Shown: positions 46,001 to 54,469 of the stretch, piece after piece | Layout: each line of letters opens with the position of its first letter | How positions within the stretch are numbered: position 1 is the stretch's first letter | Source of the DNA: Photobacterium aquimaris | GTDB lineage: Bacteria; Pseudomonadota; Gammaproteobacteria; Enterobacterales; Vibrionaceae | Length of the DNA stretch: 64,000 nt | NCBI RefSeq assembly: GCF_002954455.1 | Contig: NZ_MSCC01000002.1 | Location: 739,356-803,355, forward strand | Direction: 5' to 3' | Program-made: the position numbers and the translations under genes | Notes under the pieces: model-generated | Databases searched by the model: none | Told to the model about the DNA's origin: nothing | Seen by the model: the letters and a program-made list of their open reading frames with translations, nothing else

Positions 46001-46336
46001 TATGCCGATCTTGATTTCTGTTCAAACCCAGGCTTGATCTGTAGCTCAGAAGAGAACAAAGAAATTAAGTGGATTGCAGGCTTATTCTACTGGGTAACAT
46101 CAGTACAAGCCTACTCAAATGAGGGTGGTCCATACGAAGGTTGGAATTACTACAACGAACTGAAAAAGTATGTTGATGGTGGTTTAACTGGCACAGAGTT
46201 CATTGATGATGTATCAGGTATTGTAAACCGTGGTTGTCCTGATTCAACTTGTTCAACGGGGGATGTACATAACGTTAAAGAGCGTCAAGAGAACTTTAAG
46301 TTAGTACTTCAGAAGTTAGGTCTTAATCCACAATAA
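43016..46336 (+). CDS. Secreted multi-domain GH19 chitinase
   Basis: Exported enzyme of 1106 aa that should cleave chitin. A signal peptide (MKNINKITLALFSVMFSGNI ending near YAANA) is followed by two ChtBD3/CBM5-12-like modules at about 25-75 and 95-145 (NGDVVSYNGECFVAKNNPG and NGDIVSYEGQCFIAQNSPG), two Ig-like modules at about 155-345, and a third chitin-binding module at about 355-415. A central region of about 360 residues has no recognised domain. The catalytic GH19 domain fills the last 300 residues, with Glu in FLAQSMQETIRYN and the hallmark GWWGRGVIQTTGRQNFGTLN. GTG 43016 has GGAAGGGA 8 nt upstream. A strong terminator follows. Confidence 0.87.
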   Translation: MKNINKITLALFSVMFSGNIYAANAEIIAFVPGETKVNNGDVVSYNGECFVAKNNPGIWESPKVNSWFWEAAECSEQPTPNPDPVPDPLPDSSSIIPFVPGKTKVNNGDIVSYEGQCFIAQNSPGLWEAPSTSSWFWELTECAGEPEPGVTEVAIVSPTANQILTVDKPFVIQTRIEGQLASSVEFWANNIKLAQKAVDSSNTLYSQTWTPTDTGNAAIKVVVLDKNNQSIKQQSVAVTVELAGGTDFTAPVVNFMAPTNGATVNETDTVSISVSASDADNDLTSVVVKANNQQICNFDAAAVDAFSCDWKPTQTGTVTLNAVATDAQNLSSSTSLNITIKEDIVEPPVTPPVGGLCEEFNVYPDWTRGDHATGGDVMVHNNIAYSAIYWTQTLPGSDSSWALHLNCDGSEPGTAPVLSLPNPMDPVRLEVAGWPNTFVVASPSTAAPETITIATANSADLADVNKLTAAFVTVIELANKANKASIIINSDVLDQATRDKGLALGSIEVKQALTNAIDITGSKIDITAVNALSNDVKGWAQAHNLIVSTVAPQAPFGWSLSMGEFAFDTHSGRQSVWNAASSYTADLLKTFTLYKADSTTKADFISFTKSSATAALSADQWHNALEYVKQVSDYVNTPAMLANIPTSQAANYFMGNTTAEQKIRKAAHSNIFAILFDDNNANLTAKIEAYQAAKVPLYYVGEELEKGSLTRIEALNQQLSNAADVMDNEAFLYETPQSQWVPSTVYKWNDFLDGLNAMHNIGVAGNKFWLLTDEADDATNIIYAKVAIAAFLAQSMQETIRYNACDENNWSEVKYGAPTDYPMTASCGQLGQKYADYGVNPVSGLDYAYSCPRDNKMEVSALTHAKWYGAPAPVFAAPDAVLEERGLLVNGHVGRWTNNGHCNEEPESVDTSKQVWERGECKVYVGQKAGTFLWDGSSKDSVEGCGWWGRGVIQTTGRQNFGTLNHYLGRSHVDPSTIGKTIDGVTVEAPPANPLYADLDFCSNPGLICSSEENKEIKWIAGLFYWVTSVQAYSNEGGPYEGWNYYNELKKYVDGGLTGTEFIDDVSGIVNRGCPDSTCSTGDVHNVKERQENFKLVLQKLGLNPQ

Positions 46337-46396
46337 AGATTAACTAATAGCTCTGGTTTACACTCAATTATTGGTAAACATAAGCTGTAAATAATC

Positions 46397-46429
46397 AAGA
46401 ACCCTGCTGTTAAAGTAGGGTTCTTTTTT
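46397..46429. terminator. Bidirectional terminator
   Basis: AAGAACCCTGCT pairs with AGTAGGGTTCTT and six T follow. It separates the chitinase from the converging GNAT gene. Confidence 0.85.
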
Positions 46430-46433
46430 GTTG

Positions 46434-46943
46434 TTAGCTTTCAAAAAATGCCGAGTGGAAGCCAATCTCACCTGTAGGAATGCTATTTGCGAGTGCTTTC
46501 GCCATAAAATACTCAGCATGGACACCTGCTAATGTTAAATTTGGCTGTGACTCAAACCCAAAACGCGCATAATATTGTGGCTCACCAAGTAATACCACGC
46601 CTTCAATGCCTTGTGTTTTTAGTTGCGATAATCCGAAACGAATTAGCGCACTACCAATACCTTCTCCTTGGCGTTCAGGTGTGACTGATAGTGGACCTAA
46701 TCCATACCATGATGATTGCTCGCCGTTGATCAAGATCGGAGAAAAAGCAATATGACCGATAATGTTATTTTTATCTTCGCAAACTAAAGAAAGTGCCAGC
46801 ATGTTGGCTTTCCGTAGTTTATCAACAATCAAATGCTCGGTTGGTTTTGCCCCTGGTTCATGGTGGGGATGGTTTTCAAATGCACAATACGTTAATGCGG
46901 TAATGTTTTCTTTATCTGATGCTTTTTCTGCTCTAATTTCCAT
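46434..46943 (-). CDS. GNAT N-acetyltransferase, YhbS type
   Basis: Acetyl-CoA-dependent N-acetyltransferase, 169 aa. Motif A is present in full: LGPLSVTPERQGEGIGSALIRFGLSQLK in parts, with the pyrophosphate loop RQGEGIGS. VLLGEPQYYARFGFESQP is characteristic of the YhbS subgroup. The substrate is unknown. It follows the MerR-methyltransferase gene on the same strand after only 3 bp, so the two probably form one operon under the MerR promoter. Confidence 0.87.
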   Translation of the reverse strand: MEIRAEKASDKENITALTYCAFENHPHHEPGAKPTEHLIVDKLRKANMLALSLVCEDKNNIIGHIAFSPILINGEQSSWYGLGPLSVTPERQGEGIGSALIRFGLSQLKTQGIEGVVLLGEPQYYARFGFESQPNLTLAGVHAEYFMAKALANSIPTGEIGFHSAFFES

Positions 46944-46946
46944 GCG

Positions 46947-48119
46947 TTACCTTTTGCTTTTTAATACAAATAAGTGGTATCCGTATTCACCTAAGTATTG
47001 ATCGTGAATGTGGATCTCTTGACGTAAATCATTAACTGCGTTTGATTTATAATCGTTATCACCAATGTCATTAAGTTTTTGTTTTAGTGGAACTAAATAA
47101 TTCAGCCATGATTTCTCGCTTTGGGTAAAACTGGTGATGACCTCATAGCCTGCATTTATGATGTCAGTCGTTCTTTGTTGTTTTGAGGTCATGTCGGGAT
47201 AATTTTTCTGCCAAAACTCATATGCTTCAATGCTAGGAGTCTCGGTCAACCATACCAAGTCACTTATGACTACGTAGCCATGCGGTTTGAGAAATCGCTG
47301 CCATTGTTTCAGTGCATTATTGACTCCCATGATATAAGCACTGCCTTCAGCCCAAATCACATCAAACTGTTGTTCTTCAAATGGCATTGCCATCATGCTG
47401 CTACAACTGGTTGTAATACGTTCGTTAATTGGCTGATGTTTTATCTTTTCTTTTAAACAGCTTAAGTGATATTCATCGTTATCCAGTGCCGTTAGACTAA
47501 AACCAGAATGGTGTGCTAGTAGGCAGGTTGTGAGCCCCTTGCCACAACCAACGTCTAATGCGTTGCCAGTGTTAATAGGTAAGGCATGTAGGGCTTGCAG
47601 CGAGTCATCATCGTCGCTAGGGCCTAGTCGATCTAGCCTATAAAAAATACTTTCAAAATCAGCCATATACTGCTCGTGCTCATTGATGTTTTTTGATAAC
47701 CATTTGAGTCTTAATGCTTCTTTTTCATTGAATCCTTGTTGTTTTAGCCACTCTAAATGCGCTAAAGGAGCAGTACGTTCAATGGTTTCGTGCCAATTAC
47801 ATGATGCGTTCATTCCCAGCATTGATGAGAGCAATTGTTTAGCGTGCTGTTTCGTTGCTATTTCTTGCTCAAGTACTTGCAACCTATCCATTAACATGTC
47901 GCGGTTTATTTTACCGTCAAGACAAGACTGGCATTCTTTAAGGGTGAGTCCACCTGCTTGTAATTGCTGCAATAATCTAATGCGCTGGAGATCGTTATTA
48001 GAATAATACCGATAGCCGTTGGTTTGTCTTTTAGCCTTAATTAACCCAAGTTTTTCGTAATAAAGCAGTGTTGAGCGACTTAAATTTACGTGCTGGGCTA
48101 ATTCAGAAATATGGTACAT
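46947..48119 (-). CDS. MerR-type regulator fused to SAM-dependent methyltransferase
   Basis: A two-domain protein of 390 aa. Residues 1-70 form a MerR winged helix (MYHISELAQHVNLSRSTLLY, YYEKLGLIKAKR, NGYRYYS), then a dimerising coiled coil to about 105 and a linker. From about 185 a class I methyltransferase follows, with motif I NALDVGCGKGLTT, motif II LTALDNDEYH and motif IV FDVIWAEGSAYIMG. So an enzyme takes the place of the usual effector domain. It may bind SAM, or methylate a compound and report it to the promoter. A typical MerR promoter lies just upstream. The GNAT gene follows after 3 bp. Confidence 0.88.
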   Translation of the reverse strand: MYHISELAQHVNLSRSTLLYYEKLGLIKAKRQTNGYRYYSNNDLQRIRLLQQLQAGGLTLKECQSCLDGKINRDMLMDRLQVLEQEIATKQHAKQLLSSMLGMNASCNWHETIERTAPLAHLEWLKQQGFNEKEALRLKWLSKNINEHEQYMADFESIFYRLDRLGPSDDDDSLQALHALPINTGNALDVGCGKGLTTCLLAHHSGFSLTALDNDEYHLSCLKEKIKHQPINERITTSCSSMMAMPFEEQQFDVIWAEGSAYIMGVNNALKQWQRFLKPHGYVVISDLVWLTETPSIEAYEFWQKNYPDMTSKQQRTTDIINAGYEVITSFTQSEKSWLNYLVPLKQKLNDIGDNDYKSNAVNDLRQEIHIHDQYLGEYGYHLFVLKSKR

Positions 48120-48145
48120 AAAGGAGTCCTCTCAACAGATGCGGC

Positions 48146-48176
48146 ATCATAAACTATAAAGCTTTAGACAGGTCAA
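48146..48176 (-). promoter_or_regulatory. MerR-type promoter with 19-bp spacer
   Basis: On the minus strand, -35 is TTGACC (48171-48176) and -10 is TATGAT (48146-48151), separated by exactly 19 bp. The spacer holds an imperfect dyad, CTAAAGCTTTATAG, centred on AAGCTT. An over-long 19-20-bp spacer with a central dyad is the hallmark of promoters twisted open by MerR activators. It reads into the MerR-methyltransferase gene, so autoregulation is likely. Confidence 0.65.
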
Positions 48177-48306
48177 GCCCCAATGAATAATAAGGCCATT
48201 TTATCTATCAGAATGAGTGTAATAGGAGATAGTGAAGAGAAAAATGATGTGTTAAACATTGGCGGAGAGCAGATTGATATCCGCCATGTATTATAAAGAG
48301 CTGTTA

Positions 48307-49098
48307 TCAAACATGAGTAATGATGGTTTCTGCATTGTTCACGCGGTGGCGCTCAGCATAAATACCATCTTGCGCACGAGGGCCACAACCAATGATCATG
48401 GTGATTTCATCTTGAGCGTTTAAGTCTAGCAGTTGTTTTATCCGTTTAGAATCAAAACCTTCCATAGGGCAGGTGTCGTAACTTTCAGCACGCATTGCGG
48501 TCATAAACGTCATTGCCGCAAGAGAGGTACTTTTATGTAAACATACCCGTAAATCTGCTTTACTGACTTCGCGCACCATCGGCTTGTTACGGCCTAAATA
48601 CGCCACAATTACCTTACGAGCGATACCAAAAAGACCAAAGCGATCATTACGATATAAGAACGGGATCAGCTTTTCATAATATTTAAGTGCTCGTTTTGAG
48701 GTGGCATCTTCACGGCCTTCAAACGCCTGTCGTACTTGCGCCGCATTCATTTTAGTACGCTGTTTCCACTTATAAGGCGTGGTAGTGATAACAATTAGCT
48801 CGTGTGCAGTTTTGGCAGCATTTTGACCCATGCATAGCTTAGCTAATTGCTGGCGTTTATCGCTATTAATCACTCGATGAAATTGCCATAGCTGCATGTT
48901 GGAACTGTTAGGCGAAAGCACCGCTAATTCAAGTGCACGTTGTACAGCATCATGATCAAAAGCACTATCAGCGTCATACTTACGCACTGAACGACGGCTA
49001 TGGACTAATGCTGCATATTGTTCAGCTTTGGAAACTTCATTTGGACGTGGAGTAGGTTCAACAGGCTTGGACTGCTGTTGCTCTGGTGTTTCTATCAT
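48307..49098 (-). CDS. Nitroreductase-family flavoprotein
   Basis: FMN-binding reductase of 263 aa, different from NfsB above. Family marks: HSRRSVRKYDADSAFD near residue 35, LSPNSSNMQLWQFHRV, MTAMRAESYDTCPMEGFD, and IIGCGPRAQDGIYAER. The 25-residue Gln/Pro-rich N-terminal extension and a basic middle (FGIARKVIVAYLGRNK) are unusual. The substrate may be a quinone or a nitro compound; sequence does not decide. It has no operon partner. Confidence 0.83.
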   Translation of the reverse strand: MIETPEQQQSKPVEPTPRPNEVSKAEQYAALVHSRRSVRKYDADSAFDHDAVQRALELAVLSPNSSNMQLWQFHRVINSDKRQQLAKLCMGQNAAKTAHELIVITTTPYKWKQRTKMNAAQVRQAFEGREDATSKRALKYYEKLIPFLYRNDRFGLFGIARKVIVAYLGRNKPMVREVSKADLRVCLHKSTSLAAMTFMTAMRAESYDTCPMEGFDSKRIKQLLDLNAQDEITMIIGCGPRAQDGIYAERHRVNNAETIITHV

Positions 49099-49284
49099 GG
49101 CAAAACAACCTATTTATCGATAAAAATAATTGCTCATATTTCTACCTGTAATTGGCTTGTTAAGCAAGTTTGTGACGGTTTACTAAGTCGCATATTGCTC
49201 TAGAGAGAGCACAGGACAGCCATAATATTGCACATCAACCATCAGTGACTACACTTAAGCTTTAAGTTGCTTATGGTGAAACCA

Positions 49285-50293
49285 ATGACAATCTCAAGAC
49301 GCAAGTTGATCGAGCCTCAAATCACGCCTTTTTATCATGTGATTAATCGCTGTGTGCGGCGTGCATATTTGTGTGGCGACGATCCATATAACGGCAAAAA
49401 CTATCACCATCGTCGAGGTTGGATAGTAAATAAAATCAAACAATTAGCCGCTGTGTTTTGTATCGATGTTTGCGCTTATGCGGTAATGAGTAACCATTAC
49501 CATTTGGTGCTAAAAATAGATACCGAACAGCAACAAAAGCTAACGCCGAAAGCGGTAATATCGCGTTGGTTGCAGTTATTTAATGGTCATCCTATTGCGG
49601 TCGATTTCTTAAAAGAAGGTCAAATAGGCGCAGATAAACAGCAGGCGTTATCAAATTTAGTCATTGAATGGCAGCAACGATTAGGCAGTATTAGCTGGTT
49701 TATGCGCTGCCTTAATGAGGAAATAGCACGAAAATCCAATAAAGAAGACCAATGTAAAGGCGCATTTTGGGAAGGGCGATTTAAGTCTCAAGCATTATTG
49801 GATGAAAAAGCATTACTATCGTGCATGATGTATGTTGATTTAAACCCGATCAGGGCAGGCGTTACACCGTCACTAGAAAAATCAGACTTCACCTCGATTC
49901 AGCAACGGATCCGTGAATATCAGCAGCCTAGAACCCCCCACTAAACAATCACCATCAAATAAAGGTCATTTTCAATTATTACCTTTTGTTGGCGCTGAGC
50001 ATCAGGCTAAAACGGCGGGAATAAACTTTGCTTTTGCCGACTATCTTGAACTTATAGATTGGACAGGTCGTTGTATTCGTGAAGATAAACAAGGGTTTAT
50101 ATCATCGAATCAACCTAAGATTTTACAGCAATTGGGAATAATGCCAGACGCTTGGCTTGAGCATAGCGAGCAATTTATGGAACGTTACGCTTATGTAAGC
50201 GGTAAATGGTCCAGAATGTGTGCCTTTAAACAACATGCAGGTGGGCATTGGTGCAAAGGAAAATCAGCGAGTCACCAGTTGCATCCCAAATAG
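49285..50293 (+). pseudogene. Frameshifted REP-type (Y1/HUH) transposase
   Basis: Two overlapping frames make one transposase of about 335 aa. The first part has ITPFYHVINRCVRRAYL, the HUH motif in MSNHYHLVLKI, GAFWEGRFKSQALLD and MYVDLNPIRAG with the catalytic Tyr region. It stops at 49942-49944. The second frame continues KQSPSNKGHFQLLPF to 50293. The break is in a run of six C at 49934-49939; removing one C gives an unbroken reading. This is the chromosomal REP-associated/TnpA-REP-like group, usually a single-copy gene. No terminal repeats are seen. The true start could also be ATG 49273. Confidence 0.78.
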
Positions 50294-50829
50294 ATATAGA
50301 TTTTTAGTGTAGGATGAAAATGCCGCAATAGCCGTTAGGATTGTGGGTATTGTCGATCGTGAAATATGATAATAGCGGTTATTTTACTAATAAATTAAAT
50401 AATAAGCGGTAACTTTTACAGTGAAAGCATCTGCTGTTGGCGAAATAGATTAATTTTTTAGGGACTTGATTTAATAATAAAATATATGGCTGTCCAAAGT
50501 TCTTTAAAGTTCTCTTTATTATCTGTATGTGACTTAAATAATCAGTTCAGATCGCAATGTGGGTGATGTTGATTCTAAAAAGAGGAAAACTGGCTGATAT
50601 AATATGAGTATTACATCAGCCAGCGTTATTAATGATCACTCAGGAGTCATAATATGTTGGGGGAACTTATTAAAGACAATGTTCATTAACCTTGTCAGTA
50701 CATTAACGCCGTAGAGTAAGCATGTGTATTTTTACTCTGTAGTCGTACGTTTTTGTTTTGACCCTACCTATTTTAAGTTAAAGTAGAAAAGTTAAAAGAG
50801 CATAAATTAATAAATAAGGTTCCCCTTTT
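50294..50829. other. Structured gap before the SgrR-type regulator
   Basis: No normal gene. It holds a 9-bp stem at 50590-50623, a short ORF of 11 codons with an excellent ribosome-binding site at 50654-50689 (AGGAG at 50642-50646), a 7-bp stem AGAGTAA/TTACTCT at 50713-50738, and the sgrR promoter. The first 290 bp after the transposase show nothing I can name. Confidence 0.5.
50588..50790 (-). ncRNA. Candidate divergent small RNA in the SgrS position
   Basis: In E. coli the small RNA SgrS is divergent from sgrR. Here a minus-strand transcript starting near 50780 would carry the AGAGTAA/TTACTCT stem, a C-rich single-stranded stretch (GTTCCCCCAACA), an ACTCCT anti-Shine-Dalgarno-like segment, and a final hairpin (CTGGCTGAT with ATCAGCCAG, 50590-50623) followed by TTTTCC. 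The size would be about 200 nt. The promoter is weak (a TAAAAT -10 without a good -35), and no sequence similarity to SgrS is visible. This is a positional hypothesis. Confidence 0.22.
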
Positions 50830-52536
50830 ATGAGTGGTCAACGGCTTAAATTGCAATTTCAGCGTCTTTATAATCACTTCGGCGGCGATAGCATTGAGAC
50901 TAATCTACAAGATATTGCAGAAGTCCTATTTTGTACTCGACGCAACGTACGAATGGTGATCAATAAAATGGTGTCTGAAGGTTGGATTGATTGGCAACCA
51001 GCAGTGGGGAGAGGTAAACAATCTCGACTTATTTTTAATAATACAGACAGTGAGTTACAGTTAAATTATGCTCGAAAACTAGTGGCTGAAGGTAAACTGG
51101 AACCGGCCTTAGTTACTTTAGAACATAATGCTGAAAAACTGGTTCAATTAATTCAAGAACAACTCGGTATTTCACATCATCAAGGTAAGCAAATTGTTCG
51201 TTTACCTTATTATCGCAGCTTTGAAAATATTACCCCATTAAAGCCATTACGTCGTTCAGAGCAACACTTGGTAAGACAAATTTTTAGCGGATTAACACAG
51301 CTAAATGAGGAAAAAGGGGAAGAAGGAACTGTTGTTGGTGATATCGCTCACACATGGGAACCTATTACACCACGTCATTGGCGATTTTACCTTCGACCTG
51401 CAATTCGCTTTCATGATGGGCATTTGTTAGATAGTCACGACATTTTTGCAACTTTTGCTAAGGTGAAGCAATTATCGTTGTTTGCTCATATTGATGAAGT
51501 TACTTCACCGTTTAGTAATATTATTGATTTTCATTTATCGCAAGATGATTATCATTTTCCTGATTTACTCGCCAATATAAATGCCATGATCCAACCTGCT
51601 AACCATGCATCATTGACCGATTATGAGACTTTTCCTATTGGTACAGGGCCTTATAAAGTGGTGGTAAATGATAAACAGCGCTTTAAATTAGAAGCCTTTG
51701 AGCAATACTTTGGTTTTAGAGCATTAACTGATGTAGTCGAAGTGTGGATCTTAAACAGTTTTGCTGCCTGCTATTTACAGCCTACAAGTAGCGACACATT
51801 AGAACACAATGTCCATATTTCATCACGACTATCGATGGATCAAGGTTGTACATTTTTATTATTAAATCGAATTTCAGGTTTGGCACAACAGGCTGATTGG
51901 TTGAGTTATTTTCAGTCACGTTTGTATAGTCTTAATGTGATGCGTGAAATGGATTTAACTCAAGTCGGGGATTTTAAATTATTCAATGCTTATGGATTAT
52001 TGCCCGGTTGGATCCACACTCAACAATTACCTGAGCTTGTAGTTATTCCAAATAAAAGGCTGGTGACATTGGCTTATCAGCAAGAGCATCCTATTTATCC
52101 TTATATTGCTGCTTTGATTGAAAAATTGTTAGCTAAAGATGGCATACGATTAAAAATTATAGAATTGAGCTATGAGGATATTATTCTTGGTAAGCAGGTT
52201 GAAAAAATTGATATTTGGCTAAATGGTATGAGCCTTGGCAGTACCCGTAGTGATGCTATCTTGTCATGGCTGCATAATTTTGATCATATTCAACGTGTTA
52301 TGCCTACCAATGAGTTTAAACAGTTACAGTTGGTGATCAGTGAGTGGCGCTCAACACCAAAAAGGGCATTTCCAAGTGATATTATCGGCCAAACCTTGTC
52401 GCAAACAGGACAAACGATCCCGTTGTTTCATAACTGGCTAGGTGTGAATGATAGTGTCCAGTTGCAAGGGATGGAATCGAATTTACTCGGTTGGTTTGAC
52501 TTTAAATCGGTGTGGAGTAAACAGCAAAATGCCTAA
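50830..52536 (+). CDS. sgrR: SgrR-family transcriptional regulator
   Basis: DNA-binding regulator with a C-terminal solute-binding-protein domain, 568 aa. It follows E. coli SgrR from memory along its length: RLKLQFQRLY, LFCTRRNVRMVINKM, GWIDWQPAVGRGKQSRLIF (winged helix, residues 1-100), PLKPLRRSEQHLVRQIFSGL, HWRFYLRPAIRFHDGH, PIGTGPYKVV, LLPGWIHTQQL and the end GWFDFKSVWS. In E. coli it responds to glucose-phosphate stress. Vibrionaceae carry several paralogues of this family, so the symbol denotes the family and not a proven orthologue. The leader is structured. It converges with a small gene at 52547. Confidence 0.8.
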   Translation: MSGQRLKLQFQRLYNHFGGDSIETNLQDIAEVLFCTRRNVRMVINKMVSEGWIDWQPAVGRGKQSRLIFNNTDSELQLNYARKLVAEGKLEPALVTLEHNAEKLVQLIQEQLGISHHQGKQIVRLPYYRSFENITPLKPLRRSEQHLVRQIFSGLTQLNEEKGEEGTVVGDIAHTWEPITPRHWRFYLRPAIRFHDGHLLDSHDIFATFAKVKQLSLFAHIDEVTSPFSNIIDFHLSQDDYHFPDLLANINAMIQPANHASLTDYETFPIGTGPYKVVVNDKQRFKLEAFEQYFGFRALTDVVEVWILNSFAACYLQPTSSDTLEHNVHISSRLSMDQGCTFLLLNRISGLAQQADWLSYFQSRLYSLNVMREMDLTQVGDFKLFNAYGLLPGWIHTQQLPELVVIPNKRLVTLAYQQEHPIYPYIAALIEKLLAKDGIRLKIIELSYEDIILGKQVEKIDIWLNGMSLGSTRSDAILSWLHNFDHIQRVMPTNEFKQLQLVISEWRSTPKRAFPSDIIGQTLSQTGQTIPLFHNWLGVNDSVQLQGMESNLLGWFDFKSVWSKQQNA

Positions 52537-52546
52537 CTGTTACCAT

Positions 52547-53008
52547 TTAATATCTAAGATTAAGATGTTGTTGCGCTGCCATAAAGGTGACATGCAAATC
52601 AATTAAATCTTGGCTTTGTTGCAGCCATTCTGGTTGTGGCTGACATTGGCAAAACTCAAGTAATGTGACGATAACGGTATCGAGTTTTTTTAATCCCCAG
52701 CGTTTAGTGGTAGCGTTTTGGTGTGGGTCGCAGACTAAAGCCTGTAATTTTGCATAGGGGAGTTGAATATAAGTAAAGGCAAGTTGCGGCTGTTGGTGGT
52801 GATAAAACTGACAGATTTTTTGGCAGCCATCAAGCCAATATGCTAGGGCTTCTTCTTGTTGATTAACGGCAGTGTTATTGTGTTCAGATGTTGTAAATAA
52901 CGCTGTTGGTGTGGTGGCAATAATAGCGGTAAGAGGGGGTATATTATTGGGATTATCGTCACGATACCATGCTTTAATTGTGGCTAACCATAATTGAATA
53001 TCATCCAT
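52547..53008 (-). CDS. Hypothetical protein, 153 aa
   Basis: Mostly helical, Gln- and His-rich cytosolic protein (QKICQFYHHQQPQLAFTY, then KRWGLKKLDTVIVTLLEFCQ). No signal, membrane helix or known motif is evident. It converges with the SgrR-type gene with a 10-bp gap, and ATG 53008 lies in a normal position. Family not recognised. Confidence 0.5.
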   Translation of the reverse strand: MDDIQLWLATIKAWYRDDNPNNIPPLTAIIATTPTALFTTSEHNNTAVNQQEEALAYWLDGCQKICQFYHHQQPQLAFTYIQLPYAKLQALVCDPHQNATTKRWGLKKLDTVIVTLLEFCQCQPQPEWLQQSQDLIDLHVTFMAAQQHLNLRY

Positions 53009-53214
53009 ATCATCATCCTTGTCGATGGTGCTAACACCTATGTTATAGACTCGTATATCTAATATCTTGATTAACTATAAGCGTAGTTTATCTGCGCCTA
53101 TTGGGGGCTAAAAAGAGATTTTATTTATTAGGTTGTGATGAATATCAATCTTTGCCATAAAAGCCCATATATATGAGTGAATGATATATGGGCTAATAAG
53201 TGAGTCTTAATCAG

Positions 53215-54222
53215 TTATAACGCACTTTTTAATGCAGCGATAAAAGTATCAATATCGTTTGTTGTAACATCTAAGTGAGTAACGAAACGCATTGGATTAC
53301 CACCACTAATTAAAATACCTTGTTGCTTTAAGGTATCGATTAATTGAGCTTGATCGATATGCTGATCTACTTTGGCAAATGCCATATTGGTTAGAATATG
53401 ATCAAGGTTTACGCTAAAGCCTTCAACAGTGTTTAGCTGCTCTGCTAAATAACGCGCATTACGGTGATCATCAGCAAGACGTTCAACATTTTCTGTTAAT
53501 GCAAGTTTACCAGCGGCTGCAATAATGCCAGCTTGACGCATACCACCACCCAGCACTTTACGCCAGCGACGCGCTTTAGCGATTAAGGTTTTATCGCCTA
53601 ATAATAAAGAGCCGATAGGTGCGCCTAAACCTTTTGATAAACAAATCGTAAATGAATCGAAGTATTTAACGATTTCTGTAATATCAACATCCATTGCTAC
53701 TGCAGCATTATAGACACGTGCGCCATCAAGGTGCAGTTGCAAGCCGTGTTGATCAACAAACTCACGTGCTTGTTGAATATACGTAAGCGGTAACACTTTA
53801 CCATTAATGGTATTTTCAAGGCTAAGTAGCTTAGTGCGTGCAAAGTGAGGATCGAGTGGTTTAATGGCGGCAGTGAGTTTTGTAAATGGAATGCTACCGT
53901 CAGGATCATTTTCTAAAGGTTGAGGTTGGATTGAACCCAAGATAGCGGCACCGCCACCTTCAAATTTATAGTTGTGTGCTTGTTGGCCACAAAGGTATTC
54001 ATCACCACGCTCACAATGTGCCATCAATGCAAGTAAGTTAGCTTGTGTTCCTGAACTACAATAAATTGCCGCTTCAAAACCATGACGTTCAGCTGCCCAC
54101 AGTTCAAGATCATTAACTGTTGCGTCATCACCATAAACATCATCACCAACTGCAGCAGATGCCATTAATTGACGCATTTTTTCTGATGGGCGGGTTACTG
54201 TATCTGAGCGAAAATCTATCAT
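53215..54222 (-). CDS. ltaE: Low-specificity L-threonine aldolase
   Basis: PLP-dependent cleavage of L-threonine and allo-threonine to glycine and acetaldehyde, 335 aa, the normal LtaE size. FRSDTVTRPSEKMRQLM at the start, GDDVYGDDATVNDLE, LHLDGARVYNAAVA with Asp166, and the PLP lysine Lys197 in CLSKGLGAPIGSLL. RRWRKVLGGGMRQAGIIAAAG also fits. It is monocistronic and in Vibrionaceae commonly stands alone. Confidence 0.93.
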   Translation of the reverse strand: MIDFRSDTVTRPSEKMRQLMASAAVGDDVYGDDATVNDLELWAAERHGFEAAIYCSSGTQANLLALMAHCERGDEYLCGQQAHNYKFEGGGAAILGSIQPQPLENDPDGSIPFTKLTAAIKPLDPHFARTKLLSLENTINGKVLPLTYIQQAREFVDQHGLQLHLDGARVYNAAVAMDVDITEIVKYFDSFTICLSKGLGAPIGSLLLGDKTLIAKARRWRKVLGGGMRQAGIIAAAGKLALTENVERLADDHRNARYLAEQLNTVEGFSVNLDHILTNMAFAKVDQHIDQAQLIDTLKQQGILISGGNPMRFVTHLDVTTNDIDTFIAALKSAL

Positions 54223-54469
54223 TTATTGTTATCTTCCTATTTGGATTTCCATAATATTTTTAATATATCATTCTGTCATTTGAATAATCTATAGCGATCT
54301 TGACTTTTTATGGCCCTAACCATGCATGAATAAGCAATCTAATGAAATAAAAAAAGTGATTAATAATCATAAAAATCCCTCTAATATCAATATATGAATC
54401 TACACTTATTAAAGCTATATGACTGGGTGCATAACACTCGATTTTATAAGAAACAGGGAGAGATCCGTA

